Source of the DNA: Candidatus Gastranaerophilales bacterium
GTDB lineage: Bacteria > Cyanobacteriota > Vampirovibrionia > Gastranaerophilales > Gastranaerophilaceae
Reading direction: 5' to 3'
Length of the DNA stretch: 64,000 bases
Assembly (NCBI GenBank): GCA_944326605.1
Contig: CALVEM010000003.1
Coordinates: forward strand, 116,442 to 180,441
In this document: positions 1 through 8,872 of the stretch, one piece after another
How the letters are laid out: each line of letters opens with the position of its first letter
How positions within the stretch are numbered: position 1 is the stretch's first letter
The notes under the pieces: generated by a model
Database searches by the model: none
The model's input: the letters and a program-made list of their open reading frames with translations, nothing else
What the model was told of the DNA's origin: nothing
Made by a program: the position numbers and the translations under genes

Positions 1-624
1 CACCAGAGAAAAGTTTATGTTACACAGCTGCATAAAACCTACAATGAAATGCAGCAAGCTTTTCTAATGGAAATGAATGAAAAAAATGCTCTTAACCTAA
101 AAGAAGCAGGACTTACCTCTATTGGCATGATGGAGGGATTTATAAAAAGAAGATTTAAGGTTCTCGAATCTTGCCCTGCGAATGAACATTGCGCAAGCAT
201 TGATTATCATAACCTAAATGGGGATACAATCAATAACAATTCTATATTATCCTGGAATAACGGAGCATGTGCCATTATTGCAAGCGGGGCTGAAATTTGC
301 ATTGATGCATTGCTGAATAGATCTGACAGAACACATACATATAATGGATACTCTTCTCTATATGGATTTACTTTTATTGATGTCAACGGTGCCAAAGGAC
401 CTAATATTTTAGGCAGAGATGCGTTTATAATGGTTAATTGGGATGATGGTACACTTGACACTGTTAACGCAAGTCCTGCATGTCGAACAAAAGGCGTTTG
501 TGACGGTGAATCACTTGAAGCAATCAGAAATGCAGCAGGTGCAGCATGTGAAGCGACCAAAACACATACAGATAACCAGTGCATTGGAAAAATATTAAAT
601 AATAATTGGGAAATGACTTACTAA
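1..624 (+). CDS. Prepilin-like protein, 5' end cut by window edge
   Basis: The frame is open from base 1, so the start lies outside the window; 207 codons remain. The first visible residues (VTQLHKTYNEMQQAF) align with the segment just after the N-terminal helix of the two complete prepilin-like proteins here (VAQLKTAYSLFSRAI and AARLKKAYSTINQAL). A loop with the pattern D-V-N-G, N, G-R-D-x-F occurs near residues 124-140, as in those relatives, and the protein ends in a shortened NNWEMTY version of their shared C-terminus. It is probably a type IV pilin or pseudopilin-like surface protein. The role is inferred from family shape only. Confidence 0.75.
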   Translation, partial: HQRKVYVTQLHKTYNEMQQAFLMEMNEKNALNLKEAGLTSIGMMEGFIKRRFKVLESCPANEHCASIDYHNLNGDTINNNSILSWNNGACAIIASGAEICIDALLNRSDRTHTYNGYSSLYGFTFIDVNGAKGPNILGRDAFIMVNWDDGTLDTVNASPACRTKGVCDGESLEAIRNAAGAACEATKTHTDNQCIGKILNNNWEMTY

Positions 625-684
625 TTATCAGATGCAAATTATTTTAAAAAGATTGGTCTGTAAAATTAATAAAAAGAATAAATT

Positions 685-2028
685 TTATTGATTTTGCTGT
701 TTAGCCTTTTCTTTTTCAAGACGCTTTAACTCTTTTTGTTTAAGTTTTTCAAGTTTTTGCTGCTCTTTTAATTCTTGCTTTTCTTTTATTTCATTATACT
801 TAATTAGAATTTCATCTCCTGATGTTGAGCCTTGAATCCGTTTACGGAGCTTATAATCTTTTTGCTGCTCTTTAAATTCCTTATCCATTTCTTTAACTTT
901 AGCTTTGTAAGATGCTTCTAAATCTTTGACATAAGCTTTATCTTCTTCTTTTTTCTTTTTAATATTTGCTTTTTCTATTCGTTTCAGCTGTTCTTCTTCA
1001 CGTTCCGTAACCGCCGGCGGAACTACGCCTTTTTTTTCAAGTTTATAACCGTTCATACTTATATTAACAGTTTCAGGCTTAAAAGTTATAAGGCGTGATT
1101 GTTCACCTTTATAATTAACAGTCCATGTTCCCAGATTAACCGGTGTATCGCCAGTATATGCGAAAGCATTAACAACAATCCAATCAGGATTGTCAGCAGC
1201 AAATCCTAAGGGATAAACATCCCATCGTTTATCTTCCAGTTTCAAGCCTTTATTTTCTTCCCAGTAATAGGAAATTGCATCTCTGACTTCAACGAGGCTG
1301 TATGAAACATTTGTCGTAAAATCATAAACAACAGGCGTTGTTTTCCATATACCGTCTTTTGTGTTTCCGATTTTCTCTTTTACAAGAAGCTTTGTACCGT
1401 CTGCTGAAAAATCGACAGGTGTAATAGTTCTAAATGTGAAATAATTATCTATATTTTTATCAGTGGATAATATAGGTTCAGCCAGTCTGTGAATAACGTT
1501 AGCAGTTAAAATTTTATCAAGATTTGATTTTGCTTCTTCCAAATTAATCACAAATAAATCGCAAGCGGTTGATGCACTATCCGGATAATAGTAAACAGAA
1601 GGATAAACCAGTTTTGAAAAGTCCGGAGCAACTATTCCCTGCGCATTTAACTGGCGTTTTTTATAAAAAGTTTTATTTAAAGAAATTTCAGCAGCACCCG
1701 GCGGATTATTATATTTTACAATCCTGTACGCAGGCTGAGGAACATAAACCATATCCGCAGGTGTCGGTATTTTGGGAACTTCTACCTCAACAGTCATTCG
1801 GTCTTTTGGTGCGGATAATTGCTCATACTCTTCAACCGTCATAAAACCGGAAGGATTTCTCTCAAACTTAGTTTTTTTGAATTTTTCTTTCTCAGCTTTT
1901 TTGTTTACATTATGAACATATTTTGCTTCTTTCTGATTAACATCATCAAAATTCGGGAGGGGAATTTCATCTCCCCACTGAATAAAGGCACAAAAAGCAG
2001 CAGCAATTCCCAGCAGTGCATAAATCAT
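685..2028 (-). CDS. Membrane-anchored protein of unknown function
   Basis: 447 residues. An N-terminal hydrophobic stretch (residues 1-17) looks like a membrane anchor or uncleaved signal, followed by a lysine-rich linker. The middle (about 90-330) is beta-rich and contains VDFSADGTKLLVKE, reminiscent of beta-propeller blades, though I cannot assign a family. The last ~110 residues are a highly charged Lys/Glu coiled coil. It starts 1 base after the stop of the response regulator upstream and is the third gene of that operon, so it may be an output or partner of the two-component pair. Function not recognised. Confidence 0.75.
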   Translation of the reverse strand: MIYALLGIAAAFCAFIQWGDEIPLPNFDDVNQKEAKYVHNVNKKAEKEKFKKTKFERNPSGFMTVEEYEQLSAPKDRMTVEVEVPKIPTPADMVYVPQPAYRIVKYNNPPGAAEISLNKTFYKKRQLNAQGIVAPDFSKLVYPSVYYYPDSASTACDLFVINLEEAKSNLDKILTANVIHRLAEPILSTDKNIDNYFTFRTITPVDFSADGTKLLVKEKIGNTKDGIWKTTPVVYDFTTNVSYSLVEVRDAISYYWEENKGLKLEDKRWDVYPLGFAADNPDWIVVNAFAYTGDTPVNLGTWTVNYKGEQSRLITFKPETVNISMNGYKLEKKGVVPPAVTEREEEQLKRIEKANIKKKKEEDKAYVKDLEASYKAKVKEMDKEFKEQQKDYKLRKRIQGSTSGDEILIKYNEIKEKQELKEQQKLEKLKQKELKRLEKEKAKQQNQ

Positions 2029-2029
2029 A

Positions 2030-2704
2030 TTATACTAAACCTTCCTTCATAGCCATCGAAATAGCTTTGGAACGGGAATTCACATACAATTTCTGCAAAA
2101 TACTGTGAACATGGGTTTTTGTTGTAGAAATAGTAATAACAAGTTTTTCTGCAATTTGCGGGTTTGTAAGCCCGTCAACTATCAAAGCAAGAACTTCCAT
2201 TTCGCGTTCTGTAAGCCCGTAAAGGTTCTTGCCCAGCTTGTAATTAATTTCTCCGCGTTTTTCAGTATACTCATTACCGCGTCTTATATTTGTTAACACA
2301 ACTTTTGCAATAGCAGGATCAAGCCAGCCGGCGCCCTCTGAAACGGCTGTAACAGCAGCTACAGTCTGTTCTGATGTTGCGCCTTTAGTTATATATCCGT
2401 CTGCACCCGCCTGAAAAGAATCAAAAATATCATCTTCGCTTTCTCTTGATGTGTACATCAAAACCTTAATATCAGGAGCTGACGATTTTATTCTTTTAGT
2501 TGCTTCAATACCGTCAATAGTCGGAAGCCCTATATCCATAACTACAACATCAGGCTTTACTTCAAGAGCTTTTTCAACGCCTTCCAAACCATCTGCGCAC
2601 ATACCGGTAATTTCCACATTTGGATTATTACTTAAAATTACAGAAAGTCCCATACGCGCCATGTCGTGATCTTCTACAATCATAACTCTTATATTTTTAG
2701 CCAT
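2030..2704 (-). CDS. NarL/FixJ-family response regulator
   Basis: 224 residues. The N-terminal receiver domain has the acidic pair near residues 11-12, phospho-acceptor Asp57 (VVVMDIGLP) and Lys107 (YITKG). The C-terminal LuxR-type helix-turn-helix begins at LTEREMEVLALI and contains the recognition region TISTTKTHVHSIL. The start codon overlaps the last 8 bases of the histidine kinase gene, so the two are translationally coupled and very likely a cognate pair. Phosphorylation would drive dimerisation and DNA binding; the targets are unknown. Confidence 0.93.
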   Translation of the reverse strand: MAKNIRVMIVEDHDMARMGLSVILSNNPNVEITGMCADGLEGVEKALEVKPDVVVMDIGLPTIDGIEATKRIKSSAPDIKVLMYTSRESEDDIFDSFQAGADGYITKGATSEQTVAAVTAVSEGAGWLDPAIAKVVLTNIRRGNEYTEKRGEINYKLGKNLYGLTEREMEVLALIVDGLTNPQIAEKLVITISTTKTHVHSILQKLYVNSRSKAISMAMKEGLV

Positions 2705-4301
2705 TAGAAACCTGTCTTTCTTTAACTTTACCGTCTGTTACAACATTTGTTAAAAGGAAAGAAAATTCACTTCCTTTATTAATTTTACTGTCAACCCAGA
2801 TTTTACCGTTATGAGCTTCAATAATTTGTCTGGACAGATACAATCCAAGCCCTGTGCCTGTAGAGCGTTTTCTTGTCGTTCCTTGCGAAAATCTCTTAAA
2901 CAAATTAGGAATATCAGCCTGAGGGATGCCGTTTCCGTTGTCGCTTACAGAAAAAATAAAATCATTATTCTGAGCCTTTGCAAGAATTTTTATTTCTCCG
3001 CCTTTATTAGTGTAATTCACAGCATTTCCGCAGAGATTTGTAATTACACGTTTAATTTCCGCCCTGTCTGCATAAATATGCAAACTGTCGGATAATTCAA
3101 AAGTAACTGTAAATTTTAAATCTTTTTTATCCGCAAGCGGTTTCAATTCCGAATAACACTGTTCCACAAGATCTTTAACAGGAAAAGCTGTCTTACAAAG
3201 CGATAATTTGCCGCTTTCAAAGCGGTATACTTCCAGAAGAGCATTAACAAGTCCTAGTAAATCTTCGTTACTTTGAAGCATTGTCGATAAAAGAACTTTT
3301 TGCTTTTCTTCAAGATTACCGATAGCACCTTCAAGGAAAAATTTTAAAGTTTGAATTGCGGCAAGAAGCGGAGTTCTCATATCATGTGTCAGAGTGGCGA
3401 TAAAATCATCTCTCAAACGCTCAGTTTCTTTTTGAACACTAACATCTCTTATAACACCTACAAATTTGTCATAATTATTGTCGCTGTCATTTGAAATTGC
3501 TGCAAAACTAATTTCAACCGGTGTATGCTCACCGCTCAGGGAGTTTACGATATAATAGTCACGCAAAAGCACTTCGGATTTGTCACTTCCGAGACCGAAA
3601 ATTTCTCCTGATTTATTGTCCTTTGCCGAGTTTAATTCTTTAACAGTAGAATAGGCAATTTCCTGAAACTTTTTCTTGCAAAGAGATTTTTCAGAAAGTC
3701 CGACAAGATTTTCGCACGCCGGGTTTACCTGAAGTATATGCCCTTCACCGTCAACAATTATAATTCCGTCAGCACAAAAGTTGATTATACCGGAAAGTTT
3801 TTTATTCGCTTCCAATAAATCAGCCGTACGTTCGGCAACAACCTTTTCCAGATTTTGAGAATAATCTTGAAGCTTCAATTTTGCATCTTCAAGTTCATTT
3901 ATTTTATTACGAAGATTTTCAAGCAGATGACTTCTTTCTATCCCGTTTTTGATATTCATCATCAAATCATCGTTATCCCACGGTTTTTCAATATATTTGT
4001 AAAGCCCGATTTCATTAATCGCCTTTATTGCGTTTTCCTTATCAGCATAACCAGTTAATAAAATCATACTGACTTCGGGATACAATTTTTTTGCTTCTCT
4101 TAAAAATTCAAGCCCGTTCATCTCCGGCATTATAAAATCAGAAATTATTAAATCGGGAATATTCGCTTTTAAAAATTCAAGCGCATCCTTCGGGGAATTA
4201 AACAAATGTATATCAGAATACCCCTCAACTTTAAATAACGCTTTAAATGCCGAGGTAACTATTTTTTCATCATCAACAACTACTATTTTACTGTTTTCCA
4301 T
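2697..4301 (-). CDS. Receiver-PAS-histidine kinase hybrid
   Basis: 534 residues without membrane segments, so cytoplasmic. Order: receiver domain (Asp55 in ISDFIMP, Thr83, Lys106), coiled coil (130-170), PAS domain (170-290), HisKA with phospho-acceptor His306 (LTHDMRTP), and a HATPase_c domain with its G-box at GTGLGLYLSRQ. The receiver at the N-terminus, rather than a periplasmic sensor, suggests input from another phosphorelay protein or through PAS. It is the first gene of a three-gene operon with the NarL-type regulator. No Shine-Dalgarno site precedes the ATG; a -10 hexamer sits 6 bases upstream. Confidence 0.93.
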   Translation of the reverse strand: MENSKIVVVDDEKIVTSAFKALFKVEGYSDIHLFNSPKDALEFLKANIPDLIISDFIMPEMNGLEFLREAKKLYPEVSMILLTGYADKENAIKAINEIGLYKYIEKPWDNDDLMMNIKNGIERSHLLENLRNKINELEDAKLKLQDYSQNLEKVVAERTADLLEANKKLSGIINFCADGIIIVDGEGHILQVNPACENLVGLSEKSLCKKKFQEIAYSTVKELNSAKDNKSGEIFGLGSDKSEVLLRDYYIVNSLSGEHTPVEISFAAISNDSDNNYDKFVGVIRDVSVQKETERLRDDFIATLTHDMRTPLLAAIQTLKFFLEGAIGNLEEKQKVLLSTMLQSNEDLLGLVNALLEVYRFESGKLSLCKTAFPVKDLVEQCYSELKPLADKKDLKFTVTFELSDSLHIYADRAEIKRVITNLCGNAVNYTNKGGEIKILAKAQNNDFIFSVSDNGNGIPQADIPNLFKRFSQGTTRKRSTGTGLGLYLSRQIIEAHNGKIWVDSKINKGSEFSFLLTNVVTDGKVKERQVSNG

Positions 4302-4336
4302 ACTTATATGATAAGCTATTTTTTAATTTCGGACAA
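4302..4336 (-). promoter_or_regulatory. Predicted leaderless promoter of the hybrid kinase operon
   Basis: Reading the minus strand, TTGTCC (4331-4336), a 17-base spacer and TATCAT (4308-4313) lie 6 bases before the ATG at 4301. Transcription would start at or next to the A of the start codon. No ribosome-binding site is present. Confidence 0.6.
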
Positions 4337-4360
4337 ATTGTTTACAAAATTGAAATAATT

Positions 4361-4387
4361 AAAAAAGCGGGAATTTTATTTTCCCGC
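4361..4387 (-). terminator. Rho-independent terminator after the dfx-ferritin operon
   Basis: A perfect 7-bp stem (gcgggaa / ttcccgc) with a 7-base loop at 4367-4387 is followed on the minus strand by six T. It lies 6 bases after the ferritin stop codon. Confidence 0.85.
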
Positions 4388-4393
4388 AGCTTT

Positions 4394-4903
4394 TTACTTA
4401 TATGAATGAACTTTATATTCACGATTTCCAAGTTCTTTATCGAGATGATAAAGTGAGGCTTTTTCATCTCCGAACATATTTAATTTTGTTATAATATCTC
4501 TTGCATTTGCTTCTTCTTCAACCTGTTCAGATATATACCAGTTAATAAAATGACGGGTTGCAAGATCACACTCATCTTCACTTAAAGAAGCAACACAATT
4601 TATACTGTCAGTTACAAATTTTTCATGATCAAGGATTTTTTCAAAAACCTGAAGCGGGTTATGAAAATCTCGTTCAGGAGCATCAATTTGTTCTAACTTA
4701 ACTTTGCCGTCCCGCTCTATTATATAATCAAACAAAATCATTCCGTGATCCATTTCTTCCTTTGCTTGAACTTTTGTCCAGTTTGAAAAGCCAAACAGAC
4801 CTATTTCATCAAAATAAGCTGACATAGCAAGATAAAGATATGCTGAATAAAATTCTTTATTTATTTGTGAGTTTAAAATATTTTCTACTTTTTCGTTAAT
4901 CAC
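4394..4903 (-). CDS. ftn: Ferritin (non-haem bacterial type)
   Basis: 169 residues from a GTG start; a longer in-frame start at 4948 is rejected because the GTG has GGGAGGG 6 bases upstream and the protein then begins exactly where bacterial ferritins do (VINEKVENILNSQIN). Ferroxidase ligands are in the usual places: Glu17, Glu50, His53, and Tyr24. It oxidises Fe(II) and stores iron in a 24-subunit shell, limiting Fenton chemistry. It overlaps the desulfoferrodoxin stop by 8 bases, so iron storage and superoxide removal are co-expressed. Confidence 0.95.
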   Translation of the reverse strand: MINEKVENILNSQINKEFYSAYLYLAMSAYFDEIGLFGFSNWTKVQAKEEMDHGMILFDYIIERDGKVKLEQIDAPERDFHNPLQVFEKILDHEKFVTDSINCVASLSEDECDLATRHFINWYISEQVEEEANARDIITKLNMFGDEKASLYHLDKELGNREYKVHSYK

Positions 4904-5288
4904 TTTGTCCCTCCCACAGTCCGTGTAAATTGCAAAATTCCCTGGCAAGAGTTTTTCCTAATTTTTGTTCTAAAAGCATCTTAGGCTCCTGACCGGGGTG
5001 TAAATATTGAAGCTGTACATGATTTTTATCTTCGGAAATAGTTTCTATAAACATAATATAGTGTTCTTCAGTCATCGGATGCAAAACTTCACCAACTCTG
5101 ACTTCGTCTTTATTATTTTCATTTTTAACAAAAACAGGAATATGTTTTTCAAAAATAGCCTCTTCCCGATTTTGTCCGCTTACCTTTTGCATAGGCTGAC
5201 CGCAGCACACAAGTTCACCGCCTCCGACAAGGATAACTTCAACAAGATTCCCGCAGATTTCGCATCTGTATAAATCAAGTCTTTCCAT
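4896..5288 (-). CDS. dfx: Desulfoferrodoxin / superoxide reductase
   Basis: 130 residues. The N-terminal desulforedoxin domain has centre I ligands Cys9, Cys12, Cys28 and Cys29. The C-terminal superoxide reductase domain has centre II ligands His49, His70, His76, Cys119 and His122, with the conserved Glu47-Lys48 pair beside them, so it is predicted active: one-electron reduction of superoxide to hydrogen peroxide without making oxygen. The ATG start is preceded by AAAGGAG at good spacing; a TTG five codons earlier is not favoured. It is typical of anaerobes or microaerophiles and is followed by ferritin. Confidence 0.96.
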   Translation of the reverse strand: MERLDLYRCEICGNLVEVILVGGGELVCCGQPMQKVSGQNREEAIFEKHIPVFVKNENNKDEVRVGEVLHPMTEEHYIMFIETISEDKNHVQLQYLHPGQEPKMLLEQKLGKTLAREFCNLHGLWEGQSD

Positions 5289-5384
5289 TTTTTCTCCTTT
5301 CAAACTATTATTAACCTGCTTCTTTTAAAATTAACATTCACCAAATGTCTATAAAATAAAAATGGAAATATTGAATTTTTATGC

Positions 5385-5390
5385 TAAAAT
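5385..5390 (+). promoter_or_regulatory. Extended -10 promoter element of the SRP RNA
   Basis: TGC-TAAAAT, an extended -10 element, ends 7 bases before the predicted RNA start at 5398. No convincing -35 was found at standard spacing. Confidence 0.5.
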
Positions 5391-5397
5391 AAAATTG

Positions 5398-5652
5398 ACC
5401 GTGCTCCACGGGGAATTGCAATCCCTCGACCCGAAGTTTATGCGGGGTGCAGAGCCTGTTGTGAGGGTATAACGGTAAATTTTGATAAATTTGATATTGT
5501 TGACGTTTAAATATAGGGTGGCGTAAGCTGTCGAACCGTGTCAGGATGGAAACATAGCAGCACTAAGACAATACTTGCGGGTGTCGTATTTTTAAAAAGA
5601 GATATCAGGTTTAAAGATTTTTTCCGGTGTATTCGATAGACAGTGGCACGGT
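5398..5652 (+). ncRNA. ffs: Signal recognition particle RNA, large (Alu-containing) type
   Basis: About 255 nt. The conserved Ffh-binding helix is seen at gtcagg-atg-gaaa-cat-agcagc (about 5540-5562), with a GNRA tetraloop and the asymmetric internal loop sequences. The 5' end (accgtgctcc) pairs with the 3' end (gtggcacggt) to form the closing helix, and the 5' third folds into the extra arm of the large bacterial form rather than the ~110-nt 4.5S form. It scaffolds Ffh for co-translational targeting of membrane proteins. A T-run directly follows. Confidence 0.9.
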
Positions 5653-5695
5653 TTTTTTTCAAAAAAAAGCCTCCTTTTTAAGGAGGTAAATTTTT
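5643..5695 (+). terminator. Terminator region after the SRP RNA
   Basis: The closing helix of the SRP RNA runs into eight or more T (5651-5659). A second hairpin (cctcc / ggagg, about 5670-5687) followed by a T-rich tract acts as a back-up. From here to 5850 I see only AT-rich sequence without a gene. Confidence 0.65.
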
Positions 5696-5849
5696 ATTTT
5701 AGGAAGGTAGGAATAGGAATTTTAAGTCTCTCTCTTATTTAAATACTCTCTTTTAATATCCTTGTGTTTATTTAATGTTCTTATATATATAAAGTATATA
5801 ATAATTATATAATTTCAAAGATTACCCGATTTGTTACAAAAGTTAATAC

Positions 5850-5878
5850 TTGATTTTTTATTTACGTCGTACTAAAAT
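5850..5878 (+). promoter_or_regulatory. Promoter of the small 87-residue gene
   Basis: TTGATT (5850-5855), a 17-base spacer and TAAAAT (5873-5878). The resulting leader is about 26 bases and carries two GGAG-type ribosome-binding sites. Confidence 0.5.
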
Positions 5879-5910
5879 ATAAAAGGTAGGAGACATAGTA
5901 GGAGTTAGGA

Positions 5911-6174
5911 ATGTTAGTTTCTTCAATTGCCCGTCTGAATGTACATAATACTCTAAATAATTCAACATTTTCGCAAAATAATAACAGCGGGATTTCTGCA
6001 CATACTTTTGGCGGTGAACATGATTTAAGCATGCTGAATAAACAGGGCAATAAGTTAAACCTTGATTTAGGAACAAATAGTTTTCTTTATAAAATTAATT
6101 TCCTTCAGGAAAAACTCTTTGCAAATCAAAGCGACAAAGTGAATAAAAATAAATCTCTTAATGTTTTAGCCTGA
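5911..6174 (+). CDS. Small hypothetical protein
   Basis: 87 residues, hydrophilic, rich in Asn and Ser, with no membrane segment or known motif. GGAG precedes the ATG and a good promoter lies upstream, which favours it over the two frames on the opposite strand. It ends 3 bases before the convergent MFS transporter stop. Its composition resembles the short lineage-specific orphan proteins common in this group. Function unknown. Confidence 0.5.
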   Translation: MLVSSIARLNVHNTLNNSTFSQNNNSGISAHTFGGEHDLSMLNKQGNKLNLDLGTNSFLYKINFLQEKLFANQSDKVNKNKSLNVLA

Positions 6175-6177
6175 TGG

Positions 6178-7344
6178 TTAATCTTTAAATAATTCTTTAA
6201 CAAGCACAGAACAAATTGCCGGTATAATCGCAACAAATATCAATACGTTTGTGATACCGAAATTTTCAGCGACAAAACCTAAAAGAGACATTACAATTGC
6301 AACTATTCCCCAGGAAAAACCGTTTATAAAGCCTGAAATTATACTTTTATATTCAGGTAAGACATTTTGCGCCATAACCATGGTTACAGGTGTCGCCATC
6401 ATGGTTATAAAGCCCATTATAACGAATATAGCAAGCGAAATAGTCGGATGAGCTTTATATGTAAAGACAAACAACAGCATCAATGGGAAAGTTGAAATCA
6501 TAGAAATATAAAAAACATTTGCTGCGCCGATACGTCTTTCAACAAAATTACTGACAAGAGAGCCAATTCCGCCTGCAAATATAAATATAAACAGTGCAAA
6601 ACCTATGTAAAAAGGTTTATATCCCATATTTTTCCATAAAAAAGGCAGTAAAATAAAACATGATGAATTAATCATGGTTTTAAGCATTGCAATAAGATTT
6701 AAAATATTCAGTTTTCTATTCGTTAAAATCCGTTTAAAAGCAGTTTTAAAATCTATTTTAGAAATTACGGGTTCTGACAAAGATAATTTCGGCACAAAAT
6801 TAAACATTAGCAAAGCCCAAGTTACACCTAAACAGGTCATTAAAGGCATCTTATGCATTCCGAGAAACTGTGTTATTGCAGATGAAATTACCGGACCAAA
6901 AGAATAGCCTAATGTTCCCATTGCAACAAATATTGCCATTGATTTGCCCGGATTTATTTTATCTGCAAATCTTGATGTAAAGCCTAGAGCCTGCGGATGA
7001 AAAAAGCTTGACCCGATACTCCCTATAATAATAAATAAAACCAGAATAAAAGGGTTATCAGATAAAGTTGAAAGCGGAATAAATATTGACGACAAAATCA
7101 ATCCCCAGAATATAAAAGATCGTTTTACAATATTGTCCGCCAGAAATCCGAATAACGGCTGCATAAGAGATGAAAAAATATGCGAGATAGTTAATATAAT
7201 AGTTGCAACAGCCATAGATAATCCTATTTTTGCCGCAATAAAAGGCATGATCGGGTTTAAAACGCCTGTATAAATATCATTTATAAAATGACCGCCGCTT
7301 AGCCAGACTAAAGCTTTTTTATTTGAGGGTAAAGTATTTTTCAT
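6178..7344 (-). CDS. MFS transporter, fosmidomycin-resistance-like
   Basis: 388 residues with about 12 hydrophobic segments. The N-terminus (LSGGHFINDIYTGVLNPIMPF) matches the Fsr/fosmidomycin-resistance branch of the major facilitator superfamily, in which a conserved H-x-x-N-D sits in the first helix. It is likely an inner-membrane proton-coupled exporter of small anionic or drug-like molecules; the substrate cannot be read from the sequence. I chose the ATG at 7344 over a TTG at 7371. Neither has a clear ribosome-binding site. It is the last gene of the TPR lipoprotein-lgt operon. Confidence 0.85.
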   Translation of the reverse strand: MKNTLPSNKKALVWLSGGHFINDIYTGVLNPIMPFIAAKIGLSMAVATIILTISHIFSSLMQPLFGFLADNIVKRSFIFWGLILSSIFIPLSTLSDNPFILVLFIIIGSIGSSFFHPQALGFTSRFADKINPGKSMAIFVAMGTLGYSFGPVISSAITQFLGMHKMPLMTCLGVTWALLMFNFVPKLSLSEPVISKIDFKTAFKRILTNRKLNILNLIAMLKTMINSSCFILLPFLWKNMGYKPFYIGFALFIFIFAGGIGSLVSNFVERRIGAANVFYISMISTFPLMLLFVFTYKAHPTISLAIFVIMGFITMMATPVTMVMAQNVLPEYKSIISGFINGFSWGIVAIVMSLLGFVAENFGITNVLIFVAIIPAICSVLVKELFKD

Positions 7345-7378
7345 AACACACAAATTAAACGCTAAATACAAATAAAAA

Positions 7379-8164
7379 TCAACAGTTTTTTCTCCTAAGA
7401 AGAACAGCCATAAATATAGAAGCCAAAATTATAATAACACACGATACAATTTGCGCTATCGGGAAACTGCCTATATTCAAGACACTGTCAATTCTGCACC
7501 CTTCAACTAAAATTCTTGCGGCAGAATACATTATCAAATAGAGGCATGCGGCAGTTCCCGGATATTTTGACAATTTTTTAAGCATCAATATTAAAACAAA
7601 AAATATAAGCAAATCAAGTATACTTTCATACAAAAAAGCAGGATGAAAATAGTCATAATTTATATACTCAAGAGGTCTGTGAGAAAGCGGTATATAAAGT
7701 TTCCACGGGAGATTTGTAGGCAGCCCGAAAGCTTCAGAATTAAAAAAATTTCCCCATCTGCCAACACTCTGAGCCAGCGGAGTAGCGCACAAAAAAGCAT
7801 CTGTAAGCTTTAAAAATGACATTTGATATTTACGTGCAAAAAAGTACAGAGCCGAAATTCCAACAATTATCATTCCGTGTATTGACAATCCGCCCTGTCT
7901 AATATTTAAAATTTCAAACGGATTAGCGGCATAATAAGAAAAATTAACAAGACAATAATAAAGCCTTGCTCCCAAAACTCCGATTATTATAATAAAGGGA
8001 GAGAAATCAACGATATATGAAGCTTTTACATTGTCATAATATCTTCTATACAGCAAATAAGCTGTATATACCCCAATTAATATTGCAAACGCGAGTATTA
8101 TTCCGTAATAATATACAGGAATACTAAATATTTTAAAAGCAACTTCTCCCGGCGATTGAAACAT
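7379..8164 (-). CDS. lgt: Prolipoprotein diacylglyceryl transferase
   Basis: 261 residues, about seven membrane helices. It carries the Lgt signature GRWGNFFNSEAFG (Arg136 in the invariant GRWGN) and the active-site region SIHG (His96). It transfers diacylglycerol from phosphatidylglycerol to the lipobox cysteine of prolipoproteins, the first step of lipoprotein maturation. It starts 3 bases after the stop of a lipoprotein gene, a fitting neighbour. Confidence 0.96.
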   Translation of the reverse strand: MFQSPGEVAFKIFSIPVYYYGIILAFAILIGVYTAYLLYRRYYDNVKASYIVDFSPFIIIIGVLGARLYYCLVNFSYYAANPFEILNIRQGGLSIHGMIIVGISALYFFARKYQMSFLKLTDAFLCATPLAQSVGRWGNFFNSEAFGLPTNLPWKLYIPLSHRPLEYINYDYFHPAFLYESILDLLIFFVLILMLKKLSKYPGTAACLYLIMYSAARILVEGCRIDSVLNIGSFPIAQIVSCVIIILASIFMAVLLRRKNC

Positions 8165-8167
8165 AAA

Positions 8168-8761
8168 TTACTCTGCTCTGTGTGTATTTTCCGCAAGAAG
8201 TTTTTGAAGCTCTTTTATTTTATTTTCGACATAAGTTCTGTCATCTATAGTACCGACTTTATCCAGATAAATACCGTAATCGGAGATAGCGTTATTTAAA
8301 AGATCATACATCATTTTTTTATCATTTTCAGAAAGAACTTTGTTCGTCTCTTCTTCCTCAATATTCTCCGCATCTGCTTCAACTTTTTCTATTGTTCCGT
8401 CATCACTAACTTTAATATAGCCGGATATAATATCTTTTGCCAAATTTTCTTCACACACAGCTAATGAATAATAAGCATCCGCAAAATCCGGATTTAATTT
8501 CAATGCTGTATTGTAAGTTTGAATTGCATTTGCATAATCTTCAGCTTTTGTATAAGCTACAGCAAGATTATATTGAGTTTCAAAAACACTTGCATCAAGA
8601 TCAACACTTGATTTTAAACGTTCAATTGCTGATATATAATCACCTCTATCCATAAATTCTTTAGCTTTATTGTTCAACTCCTGAACAGCAAAATTATTTA
8701 TGCAAGCAGTAGATATAACCGAAATAAATAAGATACTAGCTAGTAAAAAAGCTTTTTTCAT
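8168..8761 (-). CDS. TPR-repeat lipoprotein
   Basis: 197 residues. A signal peptide ends in a lipobox (VISTAC, Cys20), so it should be lipidated by the Lgt encoded immediately downstream. Two or three tetratricopeptide repeats follow (about 24-110, for example FETQYNLAVAYTKAEDYANAI), then an acidic region and a helical tail. It is probably an envelope scaffold; partners unknown. GAGGA lies 11 bases before the ATG. Confidence 0.85.
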   Translation of the reverse strand: MKKAFLLASILFISVISTACINNFAVQELNNKAKEFMDRGDYISAIERLKSSVDLDASVFETQYNLAVAYTKAEDYANAIQTYNTALKLNPDFADAYYSLAVCEENLAKDIISGYIKVSDDGTIEKVEADAENIEEEETNKVLSENDKKMMYDLLNNAISDYGIYLDKVGTIDDRTYVENKIKELQKLLAENTHRAE

Positions 8762-8872
8762 GCTATAATTATCCTCATAAAATCATCCGTATTTTGAATT
8801 ATAAAATAAGTATTGATATTTGGCAAATTTTATAAAAAAAAGTTACAAACGGATATTGAAAACGAGGTGAAA

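Noticed and set aside
5858..6076. Two overlapping minus-strand reading frames
   Set aside because: They overlap the 87-residue + strand gene, which has a promoter and ribosome-binding site; neither minus frame has one or a recognisable composition.
8762..8773. GATAAT 6 bases before the TPR lipoprotein ATG as another leaderless promoter
   Set aside because: No -35 at usable spacing, and a GAGGA ribosome-binding site is present, so a leadered transcript is as likely.
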